From Euglena gracilis (lineage: Eukaryota > Euglenida > Euglenophyceae > Euglenales), in the NCBI GenBank assembly GCA_039621445.1, contig CP154956.1, forward strand, positions 74,128,192-74,192,191: a stretch of DNA of 64,000 nt, in the 5' to 3' direction. Positions 46,301-53,500 of this stretch are shown here, one piece after another. Below the pieces are notes generated by a model that was not told the DNA's origin, did no database searches, and saw only the letters and a list, made by a program, of their open reading frames with translations. The position numbers and the translations under genes are program-made. Positions within the stretch are counted from its first letter, which is position 1, and every line of letters starts with the position of its first letter.

Positions 46301-47738
46301 CTTTGTGCCATCGGGGGCTGGGGAAGGTGGTGTTTTTTTGTTGATTTTTTGCTCGGTCAGGGAGGGGGGTTATTTTGGATGGCCTTTTTTTTTCGGCGGT
46401 GGGGGAGGGATTTGGTCCCGGCCCGCCAGGGGCCGTACTGTGGCAGCGGCGGTCCGAGAGTCCCCCGCATTCCACTCAGGGACCCCCGCACCGTTGCAGT
46501 TGTCCGAGGGGCTGGGAGGCCCTGTTGTCCCCCAGCCCGGCCGGCCTCCTTCTCAGAAGACGTTCCACTGGGCAACTGGCTCCCGGCAGATTGCCCACCA
46601 CCGCCAAGGCATGGAAGGGACGGCCACACCACACGGACTGCATGATGAGTGCCATGTGAGAGACCCCCCCCCCCGGCATAGCAGAGCCAGCCCTGAACAC
46701 CTGACCGATATGTACCCCCACCAGTTTGCGGTGCCCCTGCCCCCGCCTCGCCGCCACCGTGCTGGACCCCTTCGGCGTGCTGCGCGGCGCCACCGGCCTG
46801 CCGCTGGCCGCCCCGCCCGACTCCCGCGACGCCGCGGTGTTGAGCACGGCGCCTCCCCGGCCGGCTGTTCCACGGAACACATGGAAGCCACCAGGCCAAA
46901 AGAGGACAGGAATGTTGACGGGAGTCGCCTGTTTTACTGGGCCGATCGCATGGCTGCCAATATGGTTCGCATTTCCACCCCAAGTCGTGCCATCAACGTT
47001 TTCTCACATCGGCTGGAGTGTGCCTTGCCTGTTTGGCACAGGGAATTTATGAGCCGGAGGTGACCCTGCCTACCAGGGGGGGGGTGCACAGCTAGCCAGC
47101 AAGTTTTTTTCCCTAGCCAGCAGGGGGTGGGGGGTGGCACCCAGCCGGACTGCGGATCCCCATCCAGGGGTCGAGTGGCAATAATTTTGCTGGACCGAAA
47201 TTTTCGGACCGAAATGACGAAAAGTTTTGGAAACAAGTCAAAATGCCAAAAATGGTTATTTTCGAGGTTTTGGGGGGTTTCACCTCCTAGTTTTGGCACG
47301 AAAGTGCCAACACAGTTGGATTTGGGCCTTTTTTGCTGGTTTTCACGGTACCAGCCAGGTCCAGCCTGGCAACAGGGTTGGACCCACAGCCCCTGGACCC
47401 CCCGAGGGTCCAGCCAGCACCTTTTTTCCAACTGGCCCGCTGGACCCCCATCTTAAGAAATTCCCCCGTTCTGGCAGCCTTTGTAACCCCCCGGGAAGTT
47501 GTCACCTTGGGCCTGTAGACCCGTCAGGAGCCATACCAAGGGGGGGGGGTCCTTTCCCCATCGCCATTGCTGCTCTGTGGCCGAGAAGGCTAGCACGCGA
47601 GGGGCTGTGGCGCCGTCCTCCGCGGCCAAGCTGGCGGAGATCGCGGAGCAGCCCGCGCGGGAGGCGTTCGAGTCGCTACTGCGGCTGCCGCCGGAGGAGC
47701 AGCGGGAGGTGCTGCCCAGGCTGCTTCTGTGGTGTTGA
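38372..47738 (+). CDS. ABC1K: ABC1/UbiB-family atypical protein kinase, split gene
   Basis: At least 17 exon pieces spell the ABC1 (AarF/COQ8) kinase fold in order: an N-terminal YDPEAARRYFARRP segment, the family-specific KxGQ motif (FIKVGQALS), the Ala-rich loop (IASASLGQ), VAVKVQRP with the ATP-binding lysine, GFVDEIDYRKEAE, VLTTRWVEG, the catalytic HADPHPGN, and LDWG in place of DFG. A C-terminal region with RLPPYFAYIARAFLTLEGIG and ECLPYISQRLLTD resembles plastid-targeted plant and algal members. Family members regulate isoprenoid quinone or prenyl-lipid metabolism in mitochondria or plastids. All core residues I can check are present. Introns are of two kinds: GT-AG, and TIR elements flanked by 8-bp repeats. 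The 5' end, the exon 1-2 link and the exon 14-15 link are unresolved. A pseudogene cannot be excluded, but the exons lack internal stops. Confidence 0.85.
39096..39328. mobile_element. Small hAT-like TIR element (233 bp)
   Basis: Ends CAGACACTTTT and ...AAAAAACGCCTCTG. Flanks ACCAAGAC (39088-39095) and ACCCAGAC (39329-39336) match at 7 of 8 positions. The body contains the hairpin CGGTGCAAAGCGCCG and G/C runs. Lies in an intron. Confidence 0.6.
39473..39579 (+). CDS. ABC1 kinase exon 2
   Basis: Acceptor GGCCAG; reads AGDYQRGKAVMSANARQRAA, the segment in which the family has Asn-x-x-x-Arg-Ala upstream of FIKVGQ. The 3' limit is set at a CAGGGG element end because joining there to 40746 or 40754 stays in frame. 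Confidence 0.55.
40170..40345. repeat. TG microsatellite
   Basis: Interrupted (TG)n in an intron; its 3' end carries the insertion at 40346. A shorter (TG)n continues beyond the element at 40653-40690. Confidence 0.9.
40346..40653. mobile_element. Small hAT-like TIR element (308 bp) inserted in a TG repeat
   Basis: Ends CAGGCTGTATTTTAG and TAAAAAAACAGCCTG are inverted copies. (GT)4 lies on both sides, as expected for an 8-bp duplication made inside a TG repeat. The body has two copies of TGCCTGGGCAGGCACT next to G/C runs and the hairpin GGCGCCGAAGGCGCTG. Confidence 0.7.
40746..40828 (+). CDS. ABC1 kinase exon 3 (KxGQ motif)
   Basis: Reads LPFIKVGQALSIRTDLLPQ then VYCEALTQ. The invariant KxGQ is intact. 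A canonical donor exists at 40803 (GTATAC), but VYCEALTQ beyond it matches the family, so I extend the exon to the CAGGCC element at 40829. Confidence 0.8.
40829..41008. mobile_element. TIR element forming the exon 3-4 intron (180 bp)
   Basis: Ends CAGGCCCCGAC and, as reverse complement, CAGGCCGCCGAC, the same apart from one base. Removing the element plus 8 bp gives YCEALTQPQDSVRPFP (or ALAPLQDSV), in frame and of the length expected in the family. The flanking 8-mers (ACCCAGCC, GCGCCGTT) have diverged. Confidence 0.6.
41009..41149 (+). CDS. ABC1 kinase exon 4 (Ala-rich loop)
   Basis: Reads LQDSVRPFPSDQAKRIIQED, then LSEVFVVLTPEPIASASLGQ, the loop that replaces the Gly-rich loop of ordinary kinases. 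Canonical donor GGGGCAG/GTTTCC at 41150. Confidence 0.85.
41574..41661 (+). CDS. ABC1 kinase exon 5 (ATP-binding lysine)
   Basis: Canonical acceptor TGCCTCAG; continues VYRGQLRQEYGGGDVAVKVQ then RPDMLETIK. The GT-AG junction with exon 4 gives SLGQ-VYRG, exactly as in the family. Confidence 0.9.
41662..41800. mobile_element. TIR element forming the exon 5-6 intron (139 bp)
   Basis: Ends CAGGCGGTACTGC and (reverse complement) CAGGCCGCGCTGC agree at about 10 of 13 positions. Removal plus 8 bp gives METIKLDLHLLRS in frame. The 8-bp flanks (CATCAAGC, CTGCAGCC) match at 4 of 8. A GC-AG reading (GC at 41660, AG at 41805-41806) is possible and gives ETINLDLHLL. Confidence 0.6.
41809..41847 (+). CDS. 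ABC1 kinase exon 6
   Basis: Reads LDLHLLRSIAARV, the Asp-Leu-x-x-Leu-Arg helix of the family. Possible donor G/GTGCGAG at 41848. Confidence 0.75.
42018..42055 (+). CDS. ABC1 kinase exon 7
   Basis: Reads ELFRLNSDLAGV and stops in the codon before the element at 42056. The 5' boundary is uncertain (AG at 42016-42017 proposed). Confidence 0.6.
42056..42693. mobile_element. hAT-type TIR element inside a codon of the kinase gene (638 bp)
   Basis: TIRs CAGGGCAGAACGGGAA and (reverse complement) CAGGGCAGAATGAGAA. Perfect 8-bp target duplication GGGGTGGT at 42048-42055 and 42694-42701. Inside are GGGGTCGACCCC palindromes at both ends and the hairpin CCGGCTCCTTCGGTGCCGG. Removing the element and one GGGGTGGT joins LNSDLAGVV to DAWGTGFVDEIDY. 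No length-preserving GT-AG pair exists at this junction. Confidence 0.85.
42702..42762 (+). CDS. ABC1 kinase exon 8
   Basis: Reads DAWGTGFVDEIDYRKEAEHG, the conserved E-[LI]-D-Y-x-x-E-A block containing the ion-pair glutamate region. Confidence 0.9.
42763..43316. mobile_element. Probable TIR element forming the exon 8-9 intron (554 bp)
   Basis: Left end CAGGGGGGCCCA; right end, reverse complemented, CAGGCGGAGCCC. Removing it with 8 bp gives EAEHGAAFQEAIARTP, in frame and as expected for the family. The flanking 8-mers (AGCACGGC, CGGCCATG) no longer match. Confidence 0.5.
43325..43437 (+). CDS. ABC1 kinase exon 9
   Basis: Reads AAFQEAIARTPLRDAVFAPD then VVAAASSKKVLTTRWVEG. The VLT-x-x-W-V-E-G strand precedes the catalytic region in the family. 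Confidence 0.85.
43438..43623. mobile_element. TIR element forming the exon 9-10 intron (186 bp)
   Basis: Ends CAGGGCGGAGTG and (reverse complement) CAGGGCCCAGTG differ at two positions. Flanks GTGGAGGG and GGGGCGGG match at 6 of 8. Removal restores WVEGERLELSNEADV, the exact family wording. Confidence 0.7.
43632..43698 (+). CDS. ABC1 kinase exon 10
   Basis: Reads ERLELSNEADVSRLCSIAMN then SC. The 3' end is uncertain: a CAGGCTGCC element-like end starts at 43701, and a GT donor lies at 43709 in a different phase. Confidence 0.75.
43818..43886 (+). CDS. ABC1 kinase exon 11 (catalytic HADPHPGN)
   Basis: Reads LTMMLESGVLHADPHPGNLL then RSK. Catalytic Asp and Asn of the family are present. Canonical donor AAG/GTGCGC at 43887. 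The 5' boundary is unresolved by a few codons. Confidence 0.85.
44012..44200 (+). CDS. ABC1 kinase exon 12 (metal-binding DWG)
   Basis: Canonical acceptor GCGCAG. Reads DGRLCILDWGLVTSIPKNLQ, then SFIEHIAHLTSHDYAKVPED and LVKLGFVPPGMEEV. Asp of LDWG matches the DFG position. Canonical donor GAG/GTGGAT. Confidence 0.9.
44492..44572 (+). CDS. ABC1 kinase exon 13
   Basis: Canonical acceptor GCGACAG; reads VLTRVYSTWASGGGAAGKVG then VVISEFQ. In-frame TAA at 44590-44592 forces the exon to end by then; no GT donor lies between, only GC at 44573. Confidence 0.85.
44575..44740. mobile_element. hAT-type TIR element forming the exon 13-14 intron (166 bp)
   Basis: Ends CAGAGATTTTTTTTTT and (reverse complement) CAGAGGTTTTTTTTAC. 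Perfect 8-bp duplication TTCCAGGC at 44567-44574 and 44741+1 (44742-44749). Closely related to the intron element at 56336 (both continue TTTAAGTTTGG). With one duplicate copy removed, ISEFQ joins ALAESSGGYVF without loss or gain. The duplicate itself supplies the acceptor TTCCAG and a GC donor. Confidence 0.85.
44748..44912 (+). CDS. ABC1 kinase exon 14 (C-terminal region)
   Basis: Reads ALAESSGGYVFRLPPYFAYI, then ARAFLTLEGIGLKNDPQYAI and VGECLPYISQRLLTD. This segment is characteristic of plastid-type members. No donor is evident after LLTD; the junction with exon 15 is unresolved. Confidence 0.85.
45240..45418 (+). CDS. ABC1 kinase exon 15
   Basis: Reads RLAADPRISGALSTFLYGAM, then KDSPDRAVDAERLEYLTSGF and QSYSTATLGVTGTV. 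Canonical donor GTTAG/GTGTGAG, phase 2. Confidence 0.85.
45807..45930 (+). CDS. ABC1 kinase exon 16
   Basis: Acceptor CTCTGCAG, phase matches exon 15. Reads VEHSIRQIADILWAPEPTGT then PLQRLVEEEVARLVGAGSRA. Variable C-terminal tail; 3' end uncertain. Confidence 0.7.
46725..46836 (+). CDS. Possible ABC1 kinase exon 17
   Basis: GC-rich, between CCCACCAG acceptor and GCG/GTGTTG donor. Reads LRCPCPRLAATVLDPFGVLR then GATGLPLAAPPDSRDAA. No family match is expected in this variable tail; assigned by composition and splice signals. Confidence 0.45.
47589..47738 (+). CDS. Possible last exon with stop codon
   Basis: GC-rich; reads ASTRGAVAPSSAAKLAEIAE, then QPAREAFESLLRLPPEEQRE and VLPRLLLWC before TGA at 47736-47738. 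The helical charged end fits the C-terminus of the kinase. Positions 47739-48178 that follow hold no recognised feature. Confidence 0.55.
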   Translation, partial: ASTRGAVAPSSAAKLAEIAEQPAREAFESLLRLPPEEQREVLPRLLLWC

Positions 47739-48228
47739 GCCCAATGGAGGTCTTTGGGCCCAGCGTGCCGTATTTCCGGGTATTCTGTGAATGTTTTCAC
47801 ATTTCAACCCTAAGTCATCCTTTTTTAACGTGCTTTTTTTGGATCTGCAACCCTAAAGATTTACAGGGGTTTTGGGTGTGGTGGATAGGGAAGGGGCGCC
47901 CGCTTCCTCCCCACTTCAAACCCGACAGTTTTGGGGCAATACAGGTCGTCTAAATCATGGTTCTGGGGGTTTGGTGAATGCTTGGAGCTCAAAATCTGGT
48001 CCAACGTGTCAGATTTCGGCTGGACAATTTACACCCTTGACCTCCGTTCATTCCAAGCCAGACATCTAAGCCAGATATTCGCCAAGCGTGGACATGAGGG
48101 ATTTTGTTGTACACTTGTGGACAACAAATTTTTTGTGTCTCGCAGTTTTTTGTGAACTGTGCCATCTGTATTGGTGCAAAACCACCCAGACATTCATTTA
48201 GTGTGGTACACCAAGGTTGACATTTTGT

Positions 48229-48390
48229 GGTTCACTGTGGACACCAAAAATTTTTTTGTGGTTCGCGTGTGGACACCAAAAAATTTTTTGTGGTTCACCT
48301 GTGGACACCAAAATTTTTTTTGTGGTTCACCTGTGGACACCAAAAAAATATTTGTGGTTCACATGTGGACACCAAACGTTTGAGTCAAAT
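48229..48390. repeat. Subterminal repeat of the hAT element, left
   Basis: About four tandem units of TGTGGTTCACCTGTGGACAC plus CAAAAATTTTTT, period about 36-38 bp. The same unit recurs at the right end in the same orientation. Confidence 0.85.
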
Positions 48391-48399
48391 AATCGATTT

Positions 48400-48680
48400 C
48401 CCCAAAAGTTCTCGAAAATGGTGGGGAGTCAAAGGAAAGGTATTTGATTTCCTGCAACTCACCGCCCAGCCCGAGTTACGGCCATTTTTCAGCCAATTTG
48501 GGTCATTTTGACAGTTTTGGCCTGTTTTGATTTAGCCATTTTTGGGTTGAAAAGGTCGAAAAATTCGAGAGAAAAAAATCGAAAAAAAATTTTGCCCGAA
48601 ACGATGTTTCCCGGAGCCGGAAGAACTTTTTTTGAACCGAAAATGTGTGTGTTTTCCCCCCCCCCCGCCCCCCCCCCCCC
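48400..48680 (+). repeat. U/W-like satellite fragment inside the hAT element
   Basis: Contains TTCTCGAAAATGGTGGGGAG, CTCACCGCCCAGCCCGAG, TTAGCCATTTTTGGGT and GCCCGAAACGATGTTT, i.e. diverged U then W module sequence from the 1-26-kb block. At 48830-48870 an S-like half module follows on the minus strand. Confidence 0.75.
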
Positions 48681-49278
48681 GGTTTTGGCCCGGAACCCAT
48701 GCATTTGGGTGCAAATTTTCATATTGAGCCTCAAGAGGGTCCTAAAATACACACCCGGCGCTTTGCGCCGGAAGATTTTTTTTCCCTCCGCAGAGGAGGA
48801 GGGGTGGGGGACCCCCCTTCCGAAACTGGGGGGTACCAGGTTTGAATAGTGTTGAGCTCTTTATGGGACTTGCACGTAATGGATGTCCGAAAAGACTGGC
48901 ATTGCAAATTTCATAAATTTGAAAATTACACCCCTGCAATTTACGGTTACTTACAGCAATTTTTTGAAAGGTTAAGAGGTCAGCGACCCCCTCCCATACC
49001 CCCCCCCCCCCACACCCCTTTGCTTCTATTTTTTTCGATTTTCTCGACCCGGAAACTGAGGAGATTCGGTGACCAAAAATTTGAGGTTGGAGGGGGTCCC
49101 CCACCCCCCCCCTCCGAGGTTCCCATACAAGCCTGGGGGTGTGATTCGCTGCCACAATTTATGGATTGAGCCGGAGCCAAGGTGACAATTTGGCTGAGGT
49201 CTTTCAAGATCAATCCGCTTTTAGTTGTAAAACTTAATTTTTTTCCGATACTCAATCAAGATTTGTGGGCAACAAAAT

Positions 49279-49425
49279 TTTTTGTGGACACCAAAAATTT
49301 TTTTGTGGTTCACTTGTGGACACCAAAAAAAAATTTGTGGTTCACATGTGGACACCAAAAATTTTTTTGTGGTTCACCTGTGGACACCAAAAAAAAATTT
49401 GTGGTTCACACGTATTTTGTGAACC
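49279..49425. repeat. Subterminal repeat of the hAT element, right
   Basis: About four units matching the left subterminal repeat. Confidence 0.85.
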
Positions 49426-49452
49426 ACACTAAATGAATGTCTGAAACCACCC

Positions 49453-50438
49453 TACTTATGAATCCCCTGGTGTTGTTTGGTTGGTTGGCCGAAGGGGGGG
49501 GCTTATACAAGGGATTTTTTTTTGGTGAAACTCCGACTCCAAAATGATCCCCAAACCCCCCAAATTGGCATTTTTTTTTGGCAATTTGGCTTGTCAAAAT
49601 GCATGAAAAATAACGTTACAAGAAACTTTGTCGGTATTTTGGTTGGTCTGCCTGAGGGCGGGGTTATGAATGGGTTTATCCGGGGGGTTTATCCGTTGGG
49701 CCCTTTCTGCCCCCCCCCCCGATACTAGATAAGATCCCCCCCCCCCCCCCGGGTGCGCCCCCACGGGGGGGCCTGCCGGGGCGGGGGGAGGGGGCGGTCA
49801 CGTGCGAGAGATGGAGACCCCGAACGCCGGCCCGGCGGCTAGGGCCCAGCCACCCTGTCTGCTCGGCCCCACTCCGACGACCCCGCCCCACCGCGGCCTA
49901 GGGCCCAGGCCGACTGGCCCCCGGCCACCCGAGCCGCTCGCCCATGCGACGCATACGCGACGGCCCCTCTCCTTCCGACGCCTTTCCTTTCCCCTCGTTG
50001 CCCACCCCCCTCCTTCTCCGGAACGCGGTATTTGTTCCTCACCCAATGTTTGCCCATCCCTGGCCACGTCGCGTTTCTTTTTTGAGCCTTTCTCTCAAAG
50101 AGCTTGTGAGCGATTTTTTGTGTGTGTGTGCGTGTGCCGTTGCTTGCGTGCGTGCTGCTGGCCGGGGGACCGGGAAAACCTCGTCTCACTCGCGGGAGGT
50201 TATGGTTCAGTGCTCAACCCGAGGTCAATCACATCAATCACATCGTACCACAAAGGGGGGGGGTGAGGGTTCAGTATCCCCCTGTGTTTCTTTGATGATT
50301 TGACTTTCCTGGTGTTAGGGTCACAGCTGAGGCGTTCCATTGGATTGGGATCGGCACTTTTCAGTGGCTGACAGTTTCGAATGACTTTGTGAGTTAGCCA
50401 CTACTTGTGTTCTCTCAGGGTGCTCGATGTAGCCCGCG
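49453..50438. other. Region upstream of the helicase exons
   Basis: Contains G/C-tract palindromes (49710-49800), a CACGTG word at 49799 and GC-rich DNA (49800-50000) with CpG-rich, promoter-like composition. No promoter motif or upstream exon can be assigned with confidence. A possible acceptor, TCTCTCAG, lies at 50419. Confidence 0.35.
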
Positions 50439-50513
50439 ATGTCATGGAACTTGCAGCGGTGGCTGTTTAAGGCGAAGGAGGGGGACATCAACCGCCCGGT
50501 GTACTCCGTGAAG
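50439..50513 (+). CDS. Helicase exon 1 (first recognised)
   Basis: Begins at ATG 50439, just after an in-frame TAG at 50430, so it may hold the start codon. Reads MSWNLQRWLFKAKEGDINRP then VYSVK. Donor AAG/GTGACG at 50514. Confidence 0.6.
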
Positions 50514-53500
50514 GTGACGCCCCCCCCCCCCAATCCACGCCAGCATGAGGTTGGGGGTGGGGGTGGGGGGCAGTCAAGGACAGCCACCGGATGCCACCAG
50601 ATTCCACCGGATCCCACCGGAAATTTTTTTCCACGCACAGATTTTTCTTCCGGATTTATGGCCCCAAATCTCCACGCATGTCCCTCCCGAGTCCCGGATC
50701 TTGGCCAGGCACATTTTTTGGTCGGTCAAAGGAAGAATACCCCTTCCCTCCCAAACATAAAGCCCCCCAAATATAAAGCCCCCCAGGGGGTTTGGTTTTT
50801 CCGCCCAAATATGAAGCCCCTCCCCCCCCCCCCACCAACGTGGAGCCAGACGCTAGTGTCATTCAGGAAAAAGTTGAAAATTTTGGCTGGATGCAACACT
50901 TTTTTTTTCACCAGAGAAGCTCCATTTTGGATAAGAATTGCACATTTTTGCAAAAATAAGGGGTACACAACGAAAGTCTGGCATAAAATTGGGCTACAAT
51001 TTCAGGCCTCCGAAGGTCATAAAGACCGCCCGAAAAAGTTTGATCCCCCCCCCCAAATTTAAAGCCCCCCCCCCCAAATATAAAGCCCTCCCCCTGAGGG
51101 TCTTGAAATCCTCCCGTCCAAATATAAAACCGGGGGGACTTTCTATTTGGGGGGGTTTCCATCCATTTTTGGGTGACGTCAATGAAGGTTTATGAGGACA
51201 AATTGAGCCACAGTTCCCCTGCCCCCCCCCCCCCGCATTCCAAACCACCAAAGTCTCATGCCGCAAAGAGGGATGTACAACTAAACAGAGCCAAAGGTGA
51301 GTACTCACGTGGGACAAAAAAACAGGCCAAGACCCTGACGCCGGGGGCCATGCATGTGGTTATGCTGTACACCCGCTGCATGATGCAAAAAAGAATATCC
51401 GGTCCAAACCCCCTTGTTGCATGTATTTTTTCCCCCCCCCCCCCCCCCCCCCAGGCAACCCACCAGAACCCCACCGAATCCCACCGGATCCCACCAGATC
51501 CCACCAGAGACCACCGGAGACCAAAAACTGGGGATGTCTGGCCTGGCGGGGGGATTCCTCGAGTGGACTGGTGTTGCGTCCTCGCATTTTTTTTTGAGTT
51601 TTCGTTGGACAGTTATTTTTTTGTCCAGTTTGGACCCAGTGCCCTTTGGGATGCTGTTAATTTAAGGTTTTGTATTTACCAGGCGGCATTGGGTCAACTC
51701 ATCTCTTGGGTCACGAGCTGAGACACTTTTTCTTGAGATTGGCGAAGGTGCTTCCAGGGGGGATTGCTCTTTCATTTTACAGCTCTTTGGTGATTTCGGG
51801 TGGCTAAAGGGGTTTAAAATTTCAGAACACCCTGATACTGATATGAAGACTTGAAGCTAATCTTTTTGCCATTGTGGGTTCTGGGAGGGTGGGATGGATT
51901 ATGGAAGTTGCAAATGATTGCACGGCTCACCACCTCTCATTTTTTGTTTAGAAATCAACACGGAAGGGATCACAATGCGACTCTCACAAGCATCAAAACG
52001 ATTGGCTCCCAGGCCTAGCAACCATCACCTCTCCCAACGTGCAGGATGTGCCTGACACCTTCCACTCTGACAAGGAATATTATGAGACGTTGCTGTCTCA
52101 TGTTGCAGAGGAGCTCCGGGCACAGGTTCCTCTTTCCATCCCTGGGTCTCTTCTGCAGGAGTACCATCACCTGAAGGTGGTTCTGTCGTCAACTCATTGG
52201 GCCAAACACCAGTGGTGTCCGAAGTCTAAGGTTGATTCAGAGCGACGCAACATTACCAAAGCAGCAGCAATCAAAATCCTGCATTCCTGTGACCTGCGTC
52301 TCTATTCACAGCTTGACTGACAGATCCGCATCTGATTGCGATTGACACAACCGATCATCTGAAGTGCATACACCAGCAATTTCTGCCGATTCTACTCCGA
52401 TGCACATCCCGAAACACTCTGGAGAAAGTTGTGTAAAAATTTGTGTAAATTTGTGTAAAAGGGAAATTTGTGTGAAAAAACGATTATTTTTTTGCATCCT
52501 GAGCATTTCATTTTTCGCCACCTGTCCCCCCTGCAGATCCACACATCGCTTCTAGAGGCCCAGTCCGCCCTCGTTGAGCTGACCATTGACAACTCCATTG
52601 ACAAGAAGCGGTATGTGAAGCCACCCTCCAACCACCCAAATGGCAAAGTTGAAAGAAGTGATGCGATGGAGTGGCCAGATGCCACTTCAAACTGGAGGAA
52701 GGGATGTCCCAACAAGCTTCCGTGCCAAACACACGGACACTATGCAATCCTGTGCAAACATGTGGATGAAATGAGCCGATGAAAGACAAGTCTGGAGAAG
52801 GTTTGCAATTTCAGTGAGTAAGAGAACAACTTGAGTCAAGTATAGATATCATTTGCACCCCCAAAGGGGGGCGATGAACAAACGAACCCTTCAAAGCAGC
52901 GAAATAGGCCGCCAATGAGACCTGGTGGGTCAAAGTTTCCCCACCCTCTTGGTGATTCTCCTCGTGGCATTGAGTTTCCAAGGGGGCTGAGCACCGACTC
53001 CCGCACCCAAAGAGCAACATCCAAAATGACTGATTTTTTGACCCGCAAACTTTTACCCCAAAAAATCGACCCAAGTTGGGCACTTTTTGGGCAAAATTTT
53101 GTCAAATTGCCAAGAGCTGGAAGGAAAAAACTGCCCTTTGGGGGGTCCCAGGCACCCCCCCCATCGAACTCTTACCTGTGTCCGTCCCCTGGACCCAAGT
53201 CCCGCCACGCGTTGGACCCAACCCCTTCGTCTCCACACTGTGGCTCCCCATCGCCCTGGCGCCTCCCCACCGACAGGGACCTGCTCCTGGTGTGCTCCTG
53301 CGCCGCGGCCTTCCAGCCCGCCGATGTGCTGCTGCTGTGCCAGGCGTGTGGCCCGGGCGTGGGCTGGGCCAGGGCGTTTGGCCCGGCGATGTATCTCAGC
53401 GACTTTTGTGAGGCTTTTTATTTGCTTGCTCATTGGAATCAGGGAGGTTTTGGTTGAAAGTGAAGTGTGCCATCATTTGTGCCCAGTGGAGTGTTGAACA

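Larger units (their letters stand above)
48187..49443. mobile_element. Intact non-autonomous hAT transposon (1257 bp)
   Basis: TIR CAGACATTCATTTAGTGTGG at 48187 and its reverse complement ending at 49443; the inverted match extends to about 25 bp with one mismatch. Flanked by the perfect 8-bp duplication AAACCACC (48179-48186 and 49444-49451). CAG...CTG ends plus an 8-bp duplication are diagnostic of hAT elements. No transposase is encoded. It carries subterminal tandem repeats on both sides and, in the middle, satellite-related sequence. Confidence 0.9.

Noticed and set aside
49800-50000. GC-rich stretch as an exon
   Set aside because: Open frames on both strands, no family match and no convincing splice pair; left as possible promoter-proximal DNA.
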